From: Acidimicrobiales bacterium
Lineage (GTDB): Bacteria > Actinomycetota > Acidimicrobiia > Acidimicrobiales > JAKAVM01
NCBI GenBank assembly: GCA_027452005.1
Contig: DAIDHF010000001.1
Coordinates: 85,410-149,348, forward strand
Direction: 5' to 3'
DNA length: 63,939 bases
Of the stretch, positions 52,001 through 61,044 are shown in pieces. A program made the translations under genes and the position numbers. Position 1 is the stretch's first letter, and the number at the start of each line of letters is the position of its first letter. Under the pieces are notes generated by a model, which saw only the letters and a list, made by a program, of their open reading frames with translations, had not been told where the DNA came from and made no database searches.

Positions 52001-53217
52001 GCTATTCCGGTGGACTGAAACGCCTTTAGGGCGGCACCAAATGGGGTTGAGGACTCATATGGGTATGCCCCAACTGCCAATATCAGCCCCACGAATACAA
52101 GTGTCAAAAAAAACAACCTATATTTCCAACGGGCTAGAAATCCGAGCAAAATCTGAACTGCTGGGAGGATCGTACTCAATATGACTAGGTAAATAGAGGT
52201 CATGTACCCGTTTGATGCCTGAATATACTGATCGATTTGGTCTTCGCCGTAGAAGTACCAGTATCCCAATCCACGAAATACCTCAGAACTGGTTGAGGTC
52301 AAGGTTACGGTAACAATCGACTCGGTGTACTGCACAATATTAAGTGCGAAGCTAAACTCGATTATAAGACCTATAATCCACCAGAGCGATAACAAGGTTG
52401 ACAACAAGGCGATCTTCAAAATAGCTAAGGTTGCCTGTTTGAAACCGGTAGTCTTATGGACAAAGACCTCGAAGAAATATAGGGTTATCGGGGCGAATAT
52501 GACATAGATTGCCGAGGTGGCATTCACTGTACTGGTAACCGCCAAGATTAGTGAAAAAATTGCTGGATATCTCCACCCAGGCTTCCTCAGTGCAACCAAC
52601 ATCACGCCTACAAGCCAGCCGGCGGCACTAAATGGCAGCAAAAGTGCCGACAGGCGAGCCGCGTATGATAGGACATAAGGCGAGAGCATGTACCCTACCG
52701 CCGGAGCCATCAAGGCCCAGTTTTTGAGGCCAAATTTTCGCCCCATATACAAAATCCCCGTACCGGCAAAAAAGAATATAGATCCAAGCCAAAATCGCTG
52801 ACCAACCCACATTGGAATGCCCAGGGTCTTGACCAGCCAGTAATATGGCCCCATTGGAAAGAGATATCCTATAAACTGGTGAGTTACGGTCCCGTTACCC
52901 ACAAAGGAGTCCCACATATACAGGGCCTGATGCATGAGTCCACTTGGATTTATGTACAGATAGCTCTTAGTATCTGCGCTTAGCTTGCCAGGGTGGATAC
53001 GGAATGTGGGAAGATAGGCAAGTAGTGCTATTACGAGGGTGGTTATAACTGTTGAGCGATTCCAGATGCTAGAAGATGGGACAGTGCGATCTTCAAGGTC
53101 CGATTCATCATCTGCCAATGGGCCGTCAGTGTTGGGTCCCGGATTTTCACCAGGGCTAACCTTCAGCTCAGAACCGGGATCAAATGAAACGGCCATTGAA
53201 TCATCTTCCATAGACAA
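49063..53217 (-). CDS. aftD: Alpha-(1->3)-arabinofuranosyltransferase, AftD-like
   Basis: The 1384-residue protein matches the AftD layout. A disordered acidic N-terminus is followed by a GT-C membrane domain from residue 57. Its first external loop HPGKLSADTKSYLYINP holds the likely catalytic Asp, and FIGYLFPMGPYYWL follows. A large external part contains discoidin/CBM-like segments (YNAVDGNLSTVWTTG, ASMALDGNPNTAWMPG), and a last helix lies near the C-terminus. Mycobacterial AftD branches the arabinan of arabinogalactan and lipoarabinomannan with decaprenyl-phospho-arabinose. The start (TTG 53217 or ATG 53211) lies inside the antisense overlap with the methyltransferase frame. Confidence 0.85.
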   Translation of the reverse strand: MSMEDDSMAVSFDPGSELKVSPGENPGPNTDGPLADDESDLEDRTVPSSSIWNRSTVITTLVIALLAYLPTFRIHPGKLSADTKSYLYINPSGLMHQALYMWDSFVGNGTVTHQFIGYLFPMGPYYWLVKTLGIPMWVGQRFWLGSIFFFAGTGILYMGRKFGLKNWALMAPAVGYMLSPYVLSYAARLSALLLPFSAAGWLVGVMLVALRKPGWRYPAIFSLILAVTSTVNATSAIYVIFAPITLYFFEVFVHKTTGFKQATLAILKIALLSTLLSLWWIIGLIIEFSFALNIVQYTESIVTVTLTSTSSEVFRGLGYWYFYGEDQIDQYIQASNGYMTSIYLVILSTILPAVQILLGFLARWKYRLFFLTLVFVGLILAVGAYPYESSTPFGAALKAFQSTGIAGLALRSDNRAVPIVLLGLAGLTASAITAIYQKWRLVALGLGILLGLGFCFNLPSLFTGNLIGKNLLFPQKLPSYYYSESHYLNTHSPNTRVLDEPGDDFAYYLWGTTVDPVDPGLLTRPFVAREQVPYGSAPSADLLNAFDEYVQEGTYNPLTLAPISRLMSIGDVVVRSDLAYERSNTPRPRSLWGMFNLSLPGVGKPIGFGPATPPTKQKYPMVDETALARNPHSPYPPKLAVLPVKNTRPIVRVESPKSPILLDGDGIGMVQAAAAGILNSNPTIFYSASLGHKSKLESQILSQNAQLVVTDSNYLAQRRWGSLRENVGYIQQPGEPVLVNDPSVHPLKVFPDETTKDQTVAKLYGVSHVVATSYGNPISFVPENKPYNAVDGNLSTVWTTGAFENPIGQRIRIEIGRKITANHILFVQPLTGPRDRYITRVEITFQIGNHKSYIYSSLDSASRASSGQMVFFPSRTFTSVEVKILQINLVHEIYYSGVSGVGFAEIGIPGVNLTEIVQMPTDLVQFAGPKSKTHSLIYIMHRRQAPSVPPRTDPELNITREFNVPTTRTFSISGTARISALIPDITIDQLLGRPGSNGSGVTVTSSGRLPGDLNARASMALDGNPNTAWMPGIGPQAGGWIQANFPQDTLGVYPSSFTHLNLQLITDGRHSVPTQILLSSSSGSDLVNLPNLPNTIGPNSTTTVPISFSALSGNFLRLTIEKVRQVAFTDYYSGKPDIEPVGIAELGIPNVVVPPMPSVLPSKCRTNLLYIDGSPVDIQVFGTEKIASSQTGLYLGLKGCGPDTNGITLAPGNHILQTGTGSQWQVGFNVDSVVLASNQNDQPIPQNVVGQLTPTSTSSTAPSSVHVISSSPTSYTVQIHHSVPNSWLVLGQSLNKGWTATVTSIGSKKVHVSLGRPILIDGMSNGWVLPASSHEMAMTIFISWYPQNYVLPSILISLAALLLVIGLIIFTKPKNSIRTLNEAD

Positions 53218-54097
53218 GGCTTTTCACGTTACCAGAGCCAGGCAGGTCTTTTCGAGCGGGAAATCATCGTCACAAAAGGCCCGATTGACTGGTGAACGAC
53301 CAACACCAGGGGCTACCCCGGATTCATTATTGGCCCTTCATCGGGCTGGATACAGGGAATTATCTCGTCTCATTGACTCCGATCTTGTAGTTGACCTGGG
53401 TTGTGGGCTCGGTTTCGACTCGGCAACCCTCACTCACTTGCCGAGTAATGTTCCTGGTAACGGCCCAGTTGAAAGGGTAGTTATTGGCGTCGACTACGAC
53501 CCCGGAGCAGCCATTGAGGCCTATTGCAACCACGCCTCTCAGGGTTTTATAGCCTCTGCAATGGATGCGTCAAGGCTGGCATTTCGGGCTGGGTCTCTCC
53601 CAGTAGTATGCTCGTCGCACCTAATTGAGCACTTTTTGAATCCCCAAGATCACGTATCGGAAATTGCTCGAGTCCTTGCCGATGACGGATCTGCATACTT
53701 TTTGGCTCCCAATGCCATGGCAGATTTCGAAAATCCTTATCACGTGACTTCTTTTTCTAAACTTCAACTGGCCGGTCTTTTGGGGCAATTCTTTGACCAA
53801 GTCTGGGTAGGTGGTCTTGATGGTACAAAGACCGTCAAAGAGGACCTGTCTGAAAGACGCATCAAGGGCAATAAGTTGTTAGCACTCGACCTTTTCAAAC
53901 TTCGTCACAAGATTCCTAGATCATGGTATATCTTTTCCTATACCAAGATTCTGCCTCTAACCTATCGCATTTTTGCCAAGGGTGACTCTAACGGGAACTC
54001 CGGAATAACTTCAGATGATTTTCACGTAACCCAAGAAGTCGACGATACAACTCTTGTCCTGTTCGCAATAGCAACAGGTCCTCGCAGGATTGGCTAG
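53039..54097 (+). CDS. Class I SAM-dependent methyltransferase, head-to-head with aftD
   Basis: The fold is clear from VVDLGCGLGFDSATL (SAM-binding loop), VIGVDYDPGAAIEAY, SAMDASRLAF and CSSHLIEHFLNPQDHVSEIARVL. Homology starts near residue 65. The first 60 residues are Ser/Gly/Pro-rich and lie antisense to the 5' end of aftD. Between 53217 and the conserved core there is no ATG or GTG in frame, only a late TTG, so the true start may be inside aftD (ATG 53066, or GTGs nearby) or may be unusual. Substrate is unknown; a sugar or lipid of the same envelope pathway is possible. Confidence 0.75.
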   Translation: MVITVERFQMLEDGTVRSSRSDSSSANGPSVLGPGFSPGLTFSSEPGSNETAIESSSIDKAFHVTRARQVFSSGKSSSQKARLTGERPTPGATPDSLLALHRAGYRELSRLIDSDLVVDLGCGLGFDSATLTHLPSNVPGNGPVERVVIGVDYDPGAAIEAYCNHASQGFIASAMDASRLAFRAGSLPVVCSSHLIEHFLNPQDHVSEIARVLADDGSAYFLAPNAMADFENPYHVTSFSKLQLAGLLGQFFDQVWVGGLDGTKTVKEDLSERRIKGNKLLALDLFKLRHKIPRSWYIFSYTKILPLTYRIFAKGDSNGNSGITSDDFHVTQEVDDTTLVLFAIATGPRRIG

Positions 54098-54749
54098 CAT
54101 AGGAGTGTTGATTGTTGGACTTACAGGAGGAATTGGCTCGGGGAAGTCAAAAGTGGCAAGCCTACTGGCCGACTATGGAATAAGGACGATCGACAGCGAC
54201 CAACTGGCTCGGCGAGCGGTCGAACCAGGTACTGAAGCATCTCGACAGATCCTTTCTCGCTTTGGAGCTAGTGTATTTTCTAGGGACGGATCTCTTGACC
54301 GGCAGAAAATGGCCGAGGTGGCTTTTGCCGACCCAAGAGCCTTGGAAGACCTGAATAAGATAACTCATCCGGCAGTGGCCAGCCTCATGACCCAAGAACT
54401 TGCAGAATTTTCACAGTTAGATGCTGAAAGAAGAAAAGATCAGATTGTTATCCTTGAAATTCCCTTGCTTACAAAGTCTACTAAGACAAAGTATTTGATA
54501 AACCTGGTGGTCGTAGTTGACAGTGACGACGAGGTCAGACTTGAAAGACTTGTAACCAAGCGCAAGATGAACGTCTTAGATGCCAGGGCTCGGATGGCCT
54601 CCCAGATTAGTCGTGGTGAACGCCTAGAACTTGCCGATTATGTTATAGAAAACAATACTTCTGAACAAGACCTCCAAAGAGAAGTTGAGAAGTGTTATAC
54701 CTGGCTAGAGAGCCAGCTTGAATTGAACTCGCCCAAGGTGAGCGGCTAA
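54090..54749 (+). CDS. coaE: Dephospho-CoA kinase
   Basis: CoaE phosphorylates the ribose 3'-OH of dephospho-CoA, the last CoA step. The P-loop VGLTGGIGSGKSKVA, TIDSDQLARRAV and ITHPAVASLM are typical, as is VVVVDSDDEVRLERLVTKR. The TTG at 54090 overlaps the methyltransferase stop by 8 bp. Homologues usually begin close to LIVGLTGG, so GTG 54105 or TTG 54108, next to an AGGAG at 54100-54104, may be used instead. uvrB follows after 11 bp. Confidence 0.92.
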   Translation: MASIGVLIVGLTGGIGSGKSKVASLLADYGIRTIDSDQLARRAVEPGTEASRQILSRFGASVFSRDGSLDRQKMAEVAFADPRALEDLNKITHPAVASLMTQELAEFSQLDAERRKDQIVILEIPLLTKSTKTKYLINLVVVVDSDDEVRLERLVTKRKMNVLDARARMASQISRGERLELADYVIENNTSEQDLQREVEKCYTWLESQLELNSPKVSG

Positions 54750-54760
54750 ATACTTTTACC

Positions 54761-56782
54761 TTGTCAGTAAATAATCCGCCCAAAGCCAAACAATTTACCG
54801 TGGTATCGCAATATAGTCCTCAGGGTGATCAGCCACAGGCGATAGATAAGTTAGTGGATTCTCTCAATAGTGGTAACCGATTCCAAACTTTACTCGGGAT
54901 AACTGGTAGTGGAAAGACTGCCACAATTGCCTGGACAATAGAACGATTGCAAAGACCAACCTTGGTTCTTGCTCCAAATAAATCCCTCGCAGCACAGTTG
55001 GCCTCGGAGTTCACGGAGTTATTTCCAAATAATCATGTCGAGTATTTTGTTTCATATTACGACTACTACCAACCCGAAGCATACATGCCAGCATCCGATA
55101 CCTATATTGAAAAGGATTCATCGATAAACTCTGAGATTGACCGGCTGCGTCACTCGGCAACGGCAAACTTGCTTGTTCATCGAGATACTATTGTCGTGGC
55201 ATCGGTGTCATGTATCTATGCTCTTGGTTCACCCCAAGAGTACCTATCGTCAATTGTCTCGATAATGGTTGGCGAAGAAATCGATACCAGACAGTTACTT
55301 GCTCGGCTTATTGATAATCAATTTGAGCGCAACGACGTGGCAATTGACCGGGGTAGATTTCAGGTCCGGGGTGACACGATTTCAATTCAGCAGTCATATG
55401 ATGAGTTTGTCACGAGAGTTGAGCTATTTGGAGACCAGGTTGAGAAGATATCACTTGTTGACCCTGTCTCGGGACAAGTCATCGAAGACCTCGAAAGCAC
55501 CATTATATTTCCAGCGACTCACTATGTGGCTGGTGGAGATCGCCTCAAAGATGCAATTGGTTCAATCGAGCAAGAACTGAACGTCCGCTTGGAAGAGCTG
55601 AACACAGCTAACAAGTTGGTCGAAGCACAGAGACTGGGAATGAGAACACGACAAGACCTAGAAATGATGGCCGAGATTGGTTATTGCAATGGAATTGAAA
55701 ATTACTCTAGACACATTGACGGGAGGATTTCAGGTGCACCTCCTTACACACTCTTAGATTTCTTTCCGGAAGATTTCTTGATGATAATTGACGAGAGCCA
55801 TCAGGCCGTGCCCCAGATTATTGGTCAGTATAAAGGGGATCGTTCTAGAAAGGAGACCCTAGTTCAGTACGGGTTTCGATTACCTTCTGCCCTTGATAAT
55901 CGTCCTTTGACTTTTGATGAGTTTATTGCTTCAATTGGCCAGGTTATATTTCTGTCGGCCACCCCGGGGAAGTTTGAGATCACCAACTCTGACGTTATTG
56001 TCGAACAGATTGTTCGCCCAACTGGGTTACTTGATCCGGAGGTGACTGTATTACCCACAAAGGGACAGATAGACGACCTACTTGAACGTATTCAAGTTGT
56101 TGTCTCAAAAGGAAATAGGGTTCTAGTTACCACGTTAACAAAGAAGATGGCTGAAGACTTAACCGAGTTTCTTGCGGATTACTCTGTAAAGGTAAAGTAT
56201 CTCCACTCTGATATTGATACTATTGAGCGAATTGAGATTCTTAGTGAGTTGAGATCGGGTGATTTTGACGTTTTGGTAGGAATCAACCTTTTGCGCGAGG
56301 GCCTAGATCTTCCCGAAGTTGAGTTAGTGGCCATTTTGGACGCCGACAAGGAAGGATTCCTGCGTTCGGAGACCTCACTTATCCAAACTATCGGACGTGC
56401 AGCTAGGCACGTCGAGGGCAAAGTGATTATGTATGGCGACGTAATGACGGACTCTATGAAACGAGCTATTGCCGAGACTAATAGAAGACGTAGATTGCAA
56501 GAGATCCACAACAAGAATAACTCCATTGTTCCACGGTCAATAAAGAAGGAGATTCGTGATATAACCAGCCGCTTGTCCTCTAAGAAGTCCTCAGCTGCGA
56601 GAGCTACCCGTGGTGCAAAGGATGGTCTAGGAATCGGCAACGGGTTGCTAGAGTTGTCAAAGCAAGAACTAGAGTTAGAAATTGGATATCTTGAAGATCA
56701 GATGACTTTGGCAGCCCGTGAGCTTAGATTTGAAGATGCGGGAAGGTATCGCGACGAACTCGCCAGACTTAGAGAGCACTAG
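54761..56782 (+). CDS. uvrB: Excinuclease ABC subunit B
   Basis: UvrB verifies damage and recruits UvrC in nucleotide excision repair. The 673-residue protein has Walker A GITGSGKTATIA, the beta-hairpin region SYYDYYQPEAYMPASDTYIE, the DEAD-like IIDESHQAV, helicase motifs LVGINLLREGLDLPEV and QTIGRAARHVEGK. The C-terminal UVR motif LEDQMTLAARELRFEDAGRY contacts UvrA and UvrC. The start is TTG. uvrA follows after 49 bp. No SOS-type LexA box was seen upstream. Confidence 0.96.
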   Translation: MSVNNPPKAKQFTVVSQYSPQGDQPQAIDKLVDSLNSGNRFQTLLGITGSGKTATIAWTIERLQRPTLVLAPNKSLAAQLASEFTELFPNNHVEYFVSYYDYYQPEAYMPASDTYIEKDSSINSEIDRLRHSATANLLVHRDTIVVASVSCIYALGSPQEYLSSIVSIMVGEEIDTRQLLARLIDNQFERNDVAIDRGRFQVRGDTISIQQSYDEFVTRVELFGDQVEKISLVDPVSGQVIEDLESTIIFPATHYVAGGDRLKDAIGSIEQELNVRLEELNTANKLVEAQRLGMRTRQDLEMMAEIGYCNGIENYSRHIDGRISGAPPYTLLDFFPEDFLMIIDESHQAVPQIIGQYKGDRSRKETLVQYGFRLPSALDNRPLTFDEFIASIGQVIFLSATPGKFEITNSDVIVEQIVRPTGLLDPEVTVLPTKGQIDDLLERIQVVVSKGNRVLVTTLTKKMAEDLTEFLADYSVKVKYLHSDIDTIERIEILSELRSGDFDVLVGINLLREGLDLPEVELVAILDADKEGFLRSETSLIQTIGRAARHVEGKVIMYGDVMTDSMKRAIAETNRRRRLQEIHNKNNSIVPRSIKKEIRDITSRLSSKKSSAARATRGAKDGLGIGNGLLELSKQELELEIGYLEDQMTLAARELRFEDAGRYRDELARLREH

Positions 56783-56831
56783 TGAGAGGTAATTTGCAAC
56801 CCACCAATTCCCTTGTAGAACGACAATCTCG

Positions 56832-59723
56832 ATGAAAAATCTGGACAAGCTGATTGTTCGTGGCGCTCGGGAGCACAACCTGAAGAGTGTTTCGATTGAA
56901 ATACCCCGCGATGCTCTCGTTGTCTTTACCGGCCTGTCTGGCTCAGGAAAGTCTTCGTTAGCTTTTGATACGATTTACGCAGAGGGCCAACGACGGTATG
57001 TAGAATCTCTTTCCTCTTACGCCCGGCAGTTTTTAGGACAGATGGACAAGCCTGACGTCGATTTTATTGAAGGTCTTTCGCCAGCAATCTCAATTGATCA
57101 AAAGTCTGGATCCCGAAATCCCAGGTCGACCGTCGGAACGGTAACTGAGATTTACGACTACCTAAGAGTGTTGTATGCCAGGATTGGTATACCACACTGC
57201 CCAAAATGTGGCGCTCCAGTTGGTCGACAGACTCCCCAAGACATTGTCGACTCTATCATGCGCCTTGAAGATGGGACCCGATTTGAAGTACTCGCTCCAG
57301 TGGTTAGGGGGAGAAAAGGGGAGTATTCATCGCTTATCTCTGACCTGGGCAGATTGGGGTATCAGAGGTTTAGGATAGATGGTCAAGCAAGGGACATGCA
57401 AGAGTTAGTCGGCCAAGATGCTGACCAGTTGGCCCGATATGAGAATCACTCCATCTCAGTCGTTGTTGACCGCCTAATTAAAAAGAGTTCACTTTCTAGA
57501 CGTTTGACCGAGTCCTTGGAGACGGCACTGGGACTCGCAAATGGAGTGGCCGAGATCCATCTTATCGGGACCACAAAGTCGACATCTGGTGAGTCCTCCA
57601 ATGAGGGAAGTACTGAAGATATTTTGACTTTTAGCCAGAATCTGGCTTGTGTTAAATGTTCAATCAGCTTTTCTGAACTTGAACCACGAAGCTTTTCTTT
57701 CAACTCTCCATTCGGGGCATGCGAGAGTTGTTCTGGGCTAGGGGTAAGTTATGAAGTCGACCCGGCACTTGTTATTAGAGATCCGGAACTGTCAATTGCT
57801 GACGGTGTAATTGACCAGTGGAGATTCGGACGCAATGACTACTATTCCAAGTTGATCCAGGCAGTTATTGCACAGTATCAAATACCCATCACGACCTCGT
57901 GGAAGAAGCTTAAAAAGGCGCACCGTGACATTTTACTTTATGGGACTGGCGACAAGAGCGTAAAAGTGTCTTACCGAAACCGTTATGGGCGGGCAAAGAT
58001 CTATAATTCTGCATTTGAGGGGATTATGGGGTATCTTTCCAAGCGTCACAGCGAATCGGGATCGGACTTTATTCGGGGATATATGGAGACCTTTATGCGC
58101 GAGGTTCCCTGTCGGGAGTGTGAAGGATCAAGACTTAAGGCCGAGTCTCGGGTGGTAACCGTTGGAGGTTTAGGAATTTATGAACTTTGTGCGATGCCGA
58201 TCTCCCAGGCCAGGACCGTCATAGACAATCTGGGACTAGACGAACGTCAGTCTTTCATCTCAGAAAGGCTTCTAAAGGAAATTGGTTCCCGTCTGGGATT
58301 TCTTGATGACGTGGGACTTGGTTATCTATCTCTGGCTAGATCGGCCTCAACCTTGGCTGGAGGAGAGGCTCAAAGGATTCGTCTCGCTTCCCAGATCGGG
58401 AGTGGACTGGTTGGAGTACTGTATGTTCTTGACGAACCATCCATTGGCCTTCACCAGCGCGATAATCGAAAACTTATAGATACTTTAGAGCGTCTTAGAG
58501 ATCTCGGGAATTCAGTAATCGTGGTCGAACATGACGAAGACACGATCCGTGCGGCCGATTACCTGGTAGACATAGGACCCGGGGCAGGCGAGCATGGCGG
58601 ACAGGTGGTCTTTAGCGGAAAACTTGGCGGACTTATCAAATGCAAGGAGTCCCTCACCGGTCAGTACCTGGGAGGAAAGAGAAGAATCGAGGTACCAAGC
58701 CAGCGTCGAGCTTGTAGCCGAGGATTTCTCACGGTTACCGGTGCGCGTGAGCATAACCTGAAAGATATCGACGTAGAGTTTCCACTTGGATGTTTCACGT
58801 GTGTGACCGGGGTATCGGGCTCTGGCAAGTCGACCCTTGTAAACGACATTTTGCTCAACGAACTCTTGGTGCAAGTAAATGGTGCTAACCGATTTGCCGG
58901 GGCGCATGACAAGATTGTGGGAGTTGACCGAATCGACAAGGTAGTTGCTATAGATCAGTCGCCAATTGGAAGGACTCCAAGATCGAACCCGGCTACTTAC
59001 GTAGGAGTTTTTGATCATATTCGTAAGCTGTTTAGCCAGACAAATGAGGCAAGGGCCCGCGGTTATGCCCCGGGTAGGTTCTCTTTCAATGTTGGGATAG
59101 GCAGATGCCAGGCATGTGAAGGTGACGGCACCTTGAAAATTGAGATGCACTTTTTGCCCGACGTGTATGTGCCGTGCGAGTCCTGTCACGGAACTCGCTA
59201 TAATCGAGACACCTTAGAGGTCGAGTTCAAGGGCAAGAATATTGCTGAGGTCTTGAGTCTTTCAATTGAGGACGCCCATGAGTTCTTTAGAAATCAGTCT
59301 CAAATAGCTCGGCATCTTTCGACCTTGTTGGACGTAGGGCTGGGATACGTGCGTCTTGGCCAACCCGCTCCGACGCTTTCTGGTGGGGAAGCTCAACGGG
59401 TCAAGCTGGCTTCAGAACTCTCCAAGAGATCTACGGGCAAGACCCTGTATATATTAGATGAACCTACCACGGGACTTCATTTTGAAGATGTGTCCAAACT
59501 TCTAACCGTGCTGCACCGTCTTGTCGATAGTGGGAATTCGGTAATTGTGATTGAGCACAACCTTGAGGTTGTAAAGACGGCCGACTGGATAATTGACTTA
59601 GGTCCTGGCGGCGGAAGTGGGGGAGGAGAACTGGTCGCTCACGGAACTCCCGAAGAGGTGTCTCGGGATGCAAACAGCTTCACCGGGGCTTATCTCAGGT
59701 CCTTGTTGGGGAACCTCGATTAG
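56832..59723 (+). CDS. uvrA: Excinuclease ABC subunit A
   Basis: UvrA is the damage-sensing ATPase. It shows two ABC modules: Walker [17 protein letters not shown] and [13 protein letters not shown], signatures [12 protein letters not shown] and [12 protein letters not shown], and Walker [13 protein letters not shown] and [12 protein letters not shown]. Zinc-site cysteines lie in [18 protein letters not shown] with [10 protein letters not shown], and in RCQACEGDG with PCESCHG. It has 963 residues, as expected. The stop overlaps the convergent nadA stop. Confidence 0.97.
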   Translation: MKNLDKLIVRGAREHNLKSVSIEIPRDALVVFTGLSGSGKSSLAFDTIYAEGQRRYVESLSSYARQFLGQMDKPDVDFIEGLSPAISIDQKSGSRNPRSTVGTVTEIYDYLRVLYARIGIPHCPKCGAPVGRQTPQDIVDSIMRLEDGTRFEVLAPVVRGRKGEYSSLISDLGRLGYQRFRIDGQARDMQELVGQDADQLARYENHSISVVVDRLIKKSSLSRRLTESLETALGLANGVAEIHLIGTTKSTSGESSNEGSTEDILTFSQNLACVKCSISFSELEPRSFSFNSPFGACESCSGLGVSYEVDPALVIRDPELSIADGVIDQWRFGRNDYYSKLIQAVIAQYQIPITTSWKKLKKAHRDILLYGTGDKSVKVSYRNRYGRAKIYNSAFEGIMGYLSKRHSESGSDFIRGYMETFMREVPCRECEGSRLKAESRVVTVGGLGIYELCAMPISQARTVIDNLGLDERQSFISERLLKEIGSRLGFLDDVGLGYLSLARSASTLAGGEAQRIRLASQIGSGLVGVLYVLDEPSIGLHQRDNRKLIDTLERLRDLGNSVIVVEHDEDTIRAADYLVDIGPGAGEHGGQVVFSGKLGGLIKCKESLTGQYLGGKRRIEVPSQRRACSRGFLTVTGAREHNLKDIDVEFPLGCFTCVTGVSGSGKSTLVNDILLNELLVQVNGANRFAGAHDKIVGVDRIDKVVAIDQSPIGRTPRSNPATYVGVFDHIRKLFSQTNEARARGYAPGRFSFNVGIGRCQACEGDGTLKIEMHFLPDVYVPCESCHGTRYNRDTLEVEFKGKNIAEVLSLSIEDAHEFFRNQSQIARHLSTLLDVGLGYVRLGQPAPTLSGGEAQRVKLASELSKRSTGKTLYILDEPTTGLHFEDVSKLLTVLHRLVDSGNSVIVIEHNLEVVKTADWIIDLGPGGGSGGGELVAHGTPEEVSRDANSFTGAYLRSLLGNLD

Positions 59724-60958
59724 TTTGTCGTGGCCAACATTCTTTCTAGGGCCACCCGGGCCCATTGCTTAGTTTCTGGATCAACGGTGATCTGATTTAC
59801 TACCCTTTCCTGTTGGAGATTTTCTAGGACCCAGCACAGATGCATGGGATCAATTCTGAACATGGTTGAACACGGACAAACTAGAGGATCTAGGGACTCA
59901 ATAGTGAGGTGAGGGTTGTTATTGGCCAGACGGTTCACTAAATGGATCTCTGTACCAATGGCCAACTTCGTCCCGGCAGGCTGGCTAGCAACGTACCTTA
60001 TAATAAAATCCGTCGAACCCACTTCGTCAGCGTGTTCTACAACCTCCAGGGAACACTCCGGGTGGACGACCACCTTACCTTCTGGGTGTCGGGACCTGTA
60101 ATCTTGAATTTGAGGCACAGAAAAACGCTGATGCACCGAACAGTGGCCCTTCCAGAGCAAGATTGATGCATCCTTGATCTGGCGTTCTTCAAGTCCGCCA
60201 GTATCAAGTTTCGGATCCCACACGTGCATATCTTTTGGGTTGTAGCCCAGTTGAACTCCTGTATTTCGACCTAAGTGCTGATCGGGGAAAAAAAGGACTT
60301 TTGGGCGTTCCGATATGGTCTTTACCTGACCAAATGCCCATGAAAGTGCTGCCCGGGCATTGGAAGAGGTACAAACCAGACCTCCATTGCGTCCAACAAA
60401 GGCCTTCAGGGCAGCTGATGAGTTCATGTAGGTTATCGGGATAACTCCCCGTATATCGGTTATCTGGTCTAAGTCTTCCCAACAGGCTTGGACGTCTTGG
60501 AGATCTGCCATGTCGGCCATAGAGCAACCGGCATTCAGGTCGGGGAGAATAACCTTTTGGTCATCTCCTGTGAGAATATCTGCGGATTCAGCCATGAAAT
60601 GTACCCCGCAAAACACCACAAATCGGGCCAGGGAGTTCTCGGCAGCAAATCTCGACAGTCCAAAGGAGTCTCCAGTGGCATGGGCCCATCGAATAACCTC
60701 GTCACGCTGATAGTGGTGCCCTAAAATGACCACCGAACTACCCAGTACTTCAAGAGAATTCCCAATCCGAGTCGCGAGTTGTTGTTGGTCAGCGCTTTGA
60801 TAGCTCTCATCTAAGGGTCTCTGTAGTCGTATCAATTCAAACCCCCGTGGGGATAGTGGCACTGCTTTTGACCGGAGTGGACAGCCTGGACGCCCTTCCT
60901 CGGGGTTGTCGGTCACAGAACCTATTTTTCTACTTGCCGCATTCCAGGACGGCTTCAC
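59720..60958 (-). CDS. nadA: Quinolinate synthase A
   Basis: NadA condenses iminoaspartate and dihydroxyacetone phosphate to quinolinate for NAD synthesis, using a [4Fe-4S] cluster. Seen are [49 protein letters not shown], the cysteine in [16 protein letters not shown], and [11 protein letters not shown], so all three cluster cysteines are present. The frame begins at a GTG, with about 55 variable residues before homology, so the start may be later. nadB and nadC are not in the window. It is divergent from uvrC and convergent with uvrA. Confidence 0.93.
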   Translation of the reverse strand: MKPSWNAASRKIGSVTDNPEEGRPGCPLRSKAVPLSPRGFELIRLQRPLDESYQSADQQQLATRIGNSLEVLGSSVVILGHHYQRDEVIRWAHATGDSFGLSRFAAENSLARFVVFCGVHFMAESADILTGDDQKVILPDLNAGCSMADMADLQDVQACWEDLDQITDIRGVIPITYMNSSAALKAFVGRNGGLVCTSSNARAALSWAFGQVKTISERPKVLFFPDQHLGRNTGVQLGYNPKDMHVWDPKLDTGGLEERQIKDASILLWKGHCSVHQRFSVPQIQDYRSRHPEGKVVVHPECSLEVVEHADEVGSTDFIIRYVASQPAGTKLAIGTEIHLVNRLANNNPHLTIESLDPLVCPCSTMFRIDPMHLCWVLENLQQERVVNQITVDPETKQWARVALERMLATTN

Positions 60959-61044
60959 TTTGTATTATATTCCAAATATCTAATACAAGTGCAAGATCCT
61001 TTCAAAATCTCCACTTCCGCCAGCTAGAATGGACTACACCAGTA

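Noticed and set aside
60235..60527. Several frames of 60-110 codons antisense to nadA, uvrA, polA and fabD
   Set aside because: They mirror strongly conserved genes on the other strand, have no recognisable domains and no ribosome binding sites, so they are shadows.
60847..61044. 66-residue N-terminal extension of UvrC
   Set aside because: It is antisense to the nadA 5' end, lacks homology, and the ATG at 61045 gives the normal UvrC length and N-terminus.
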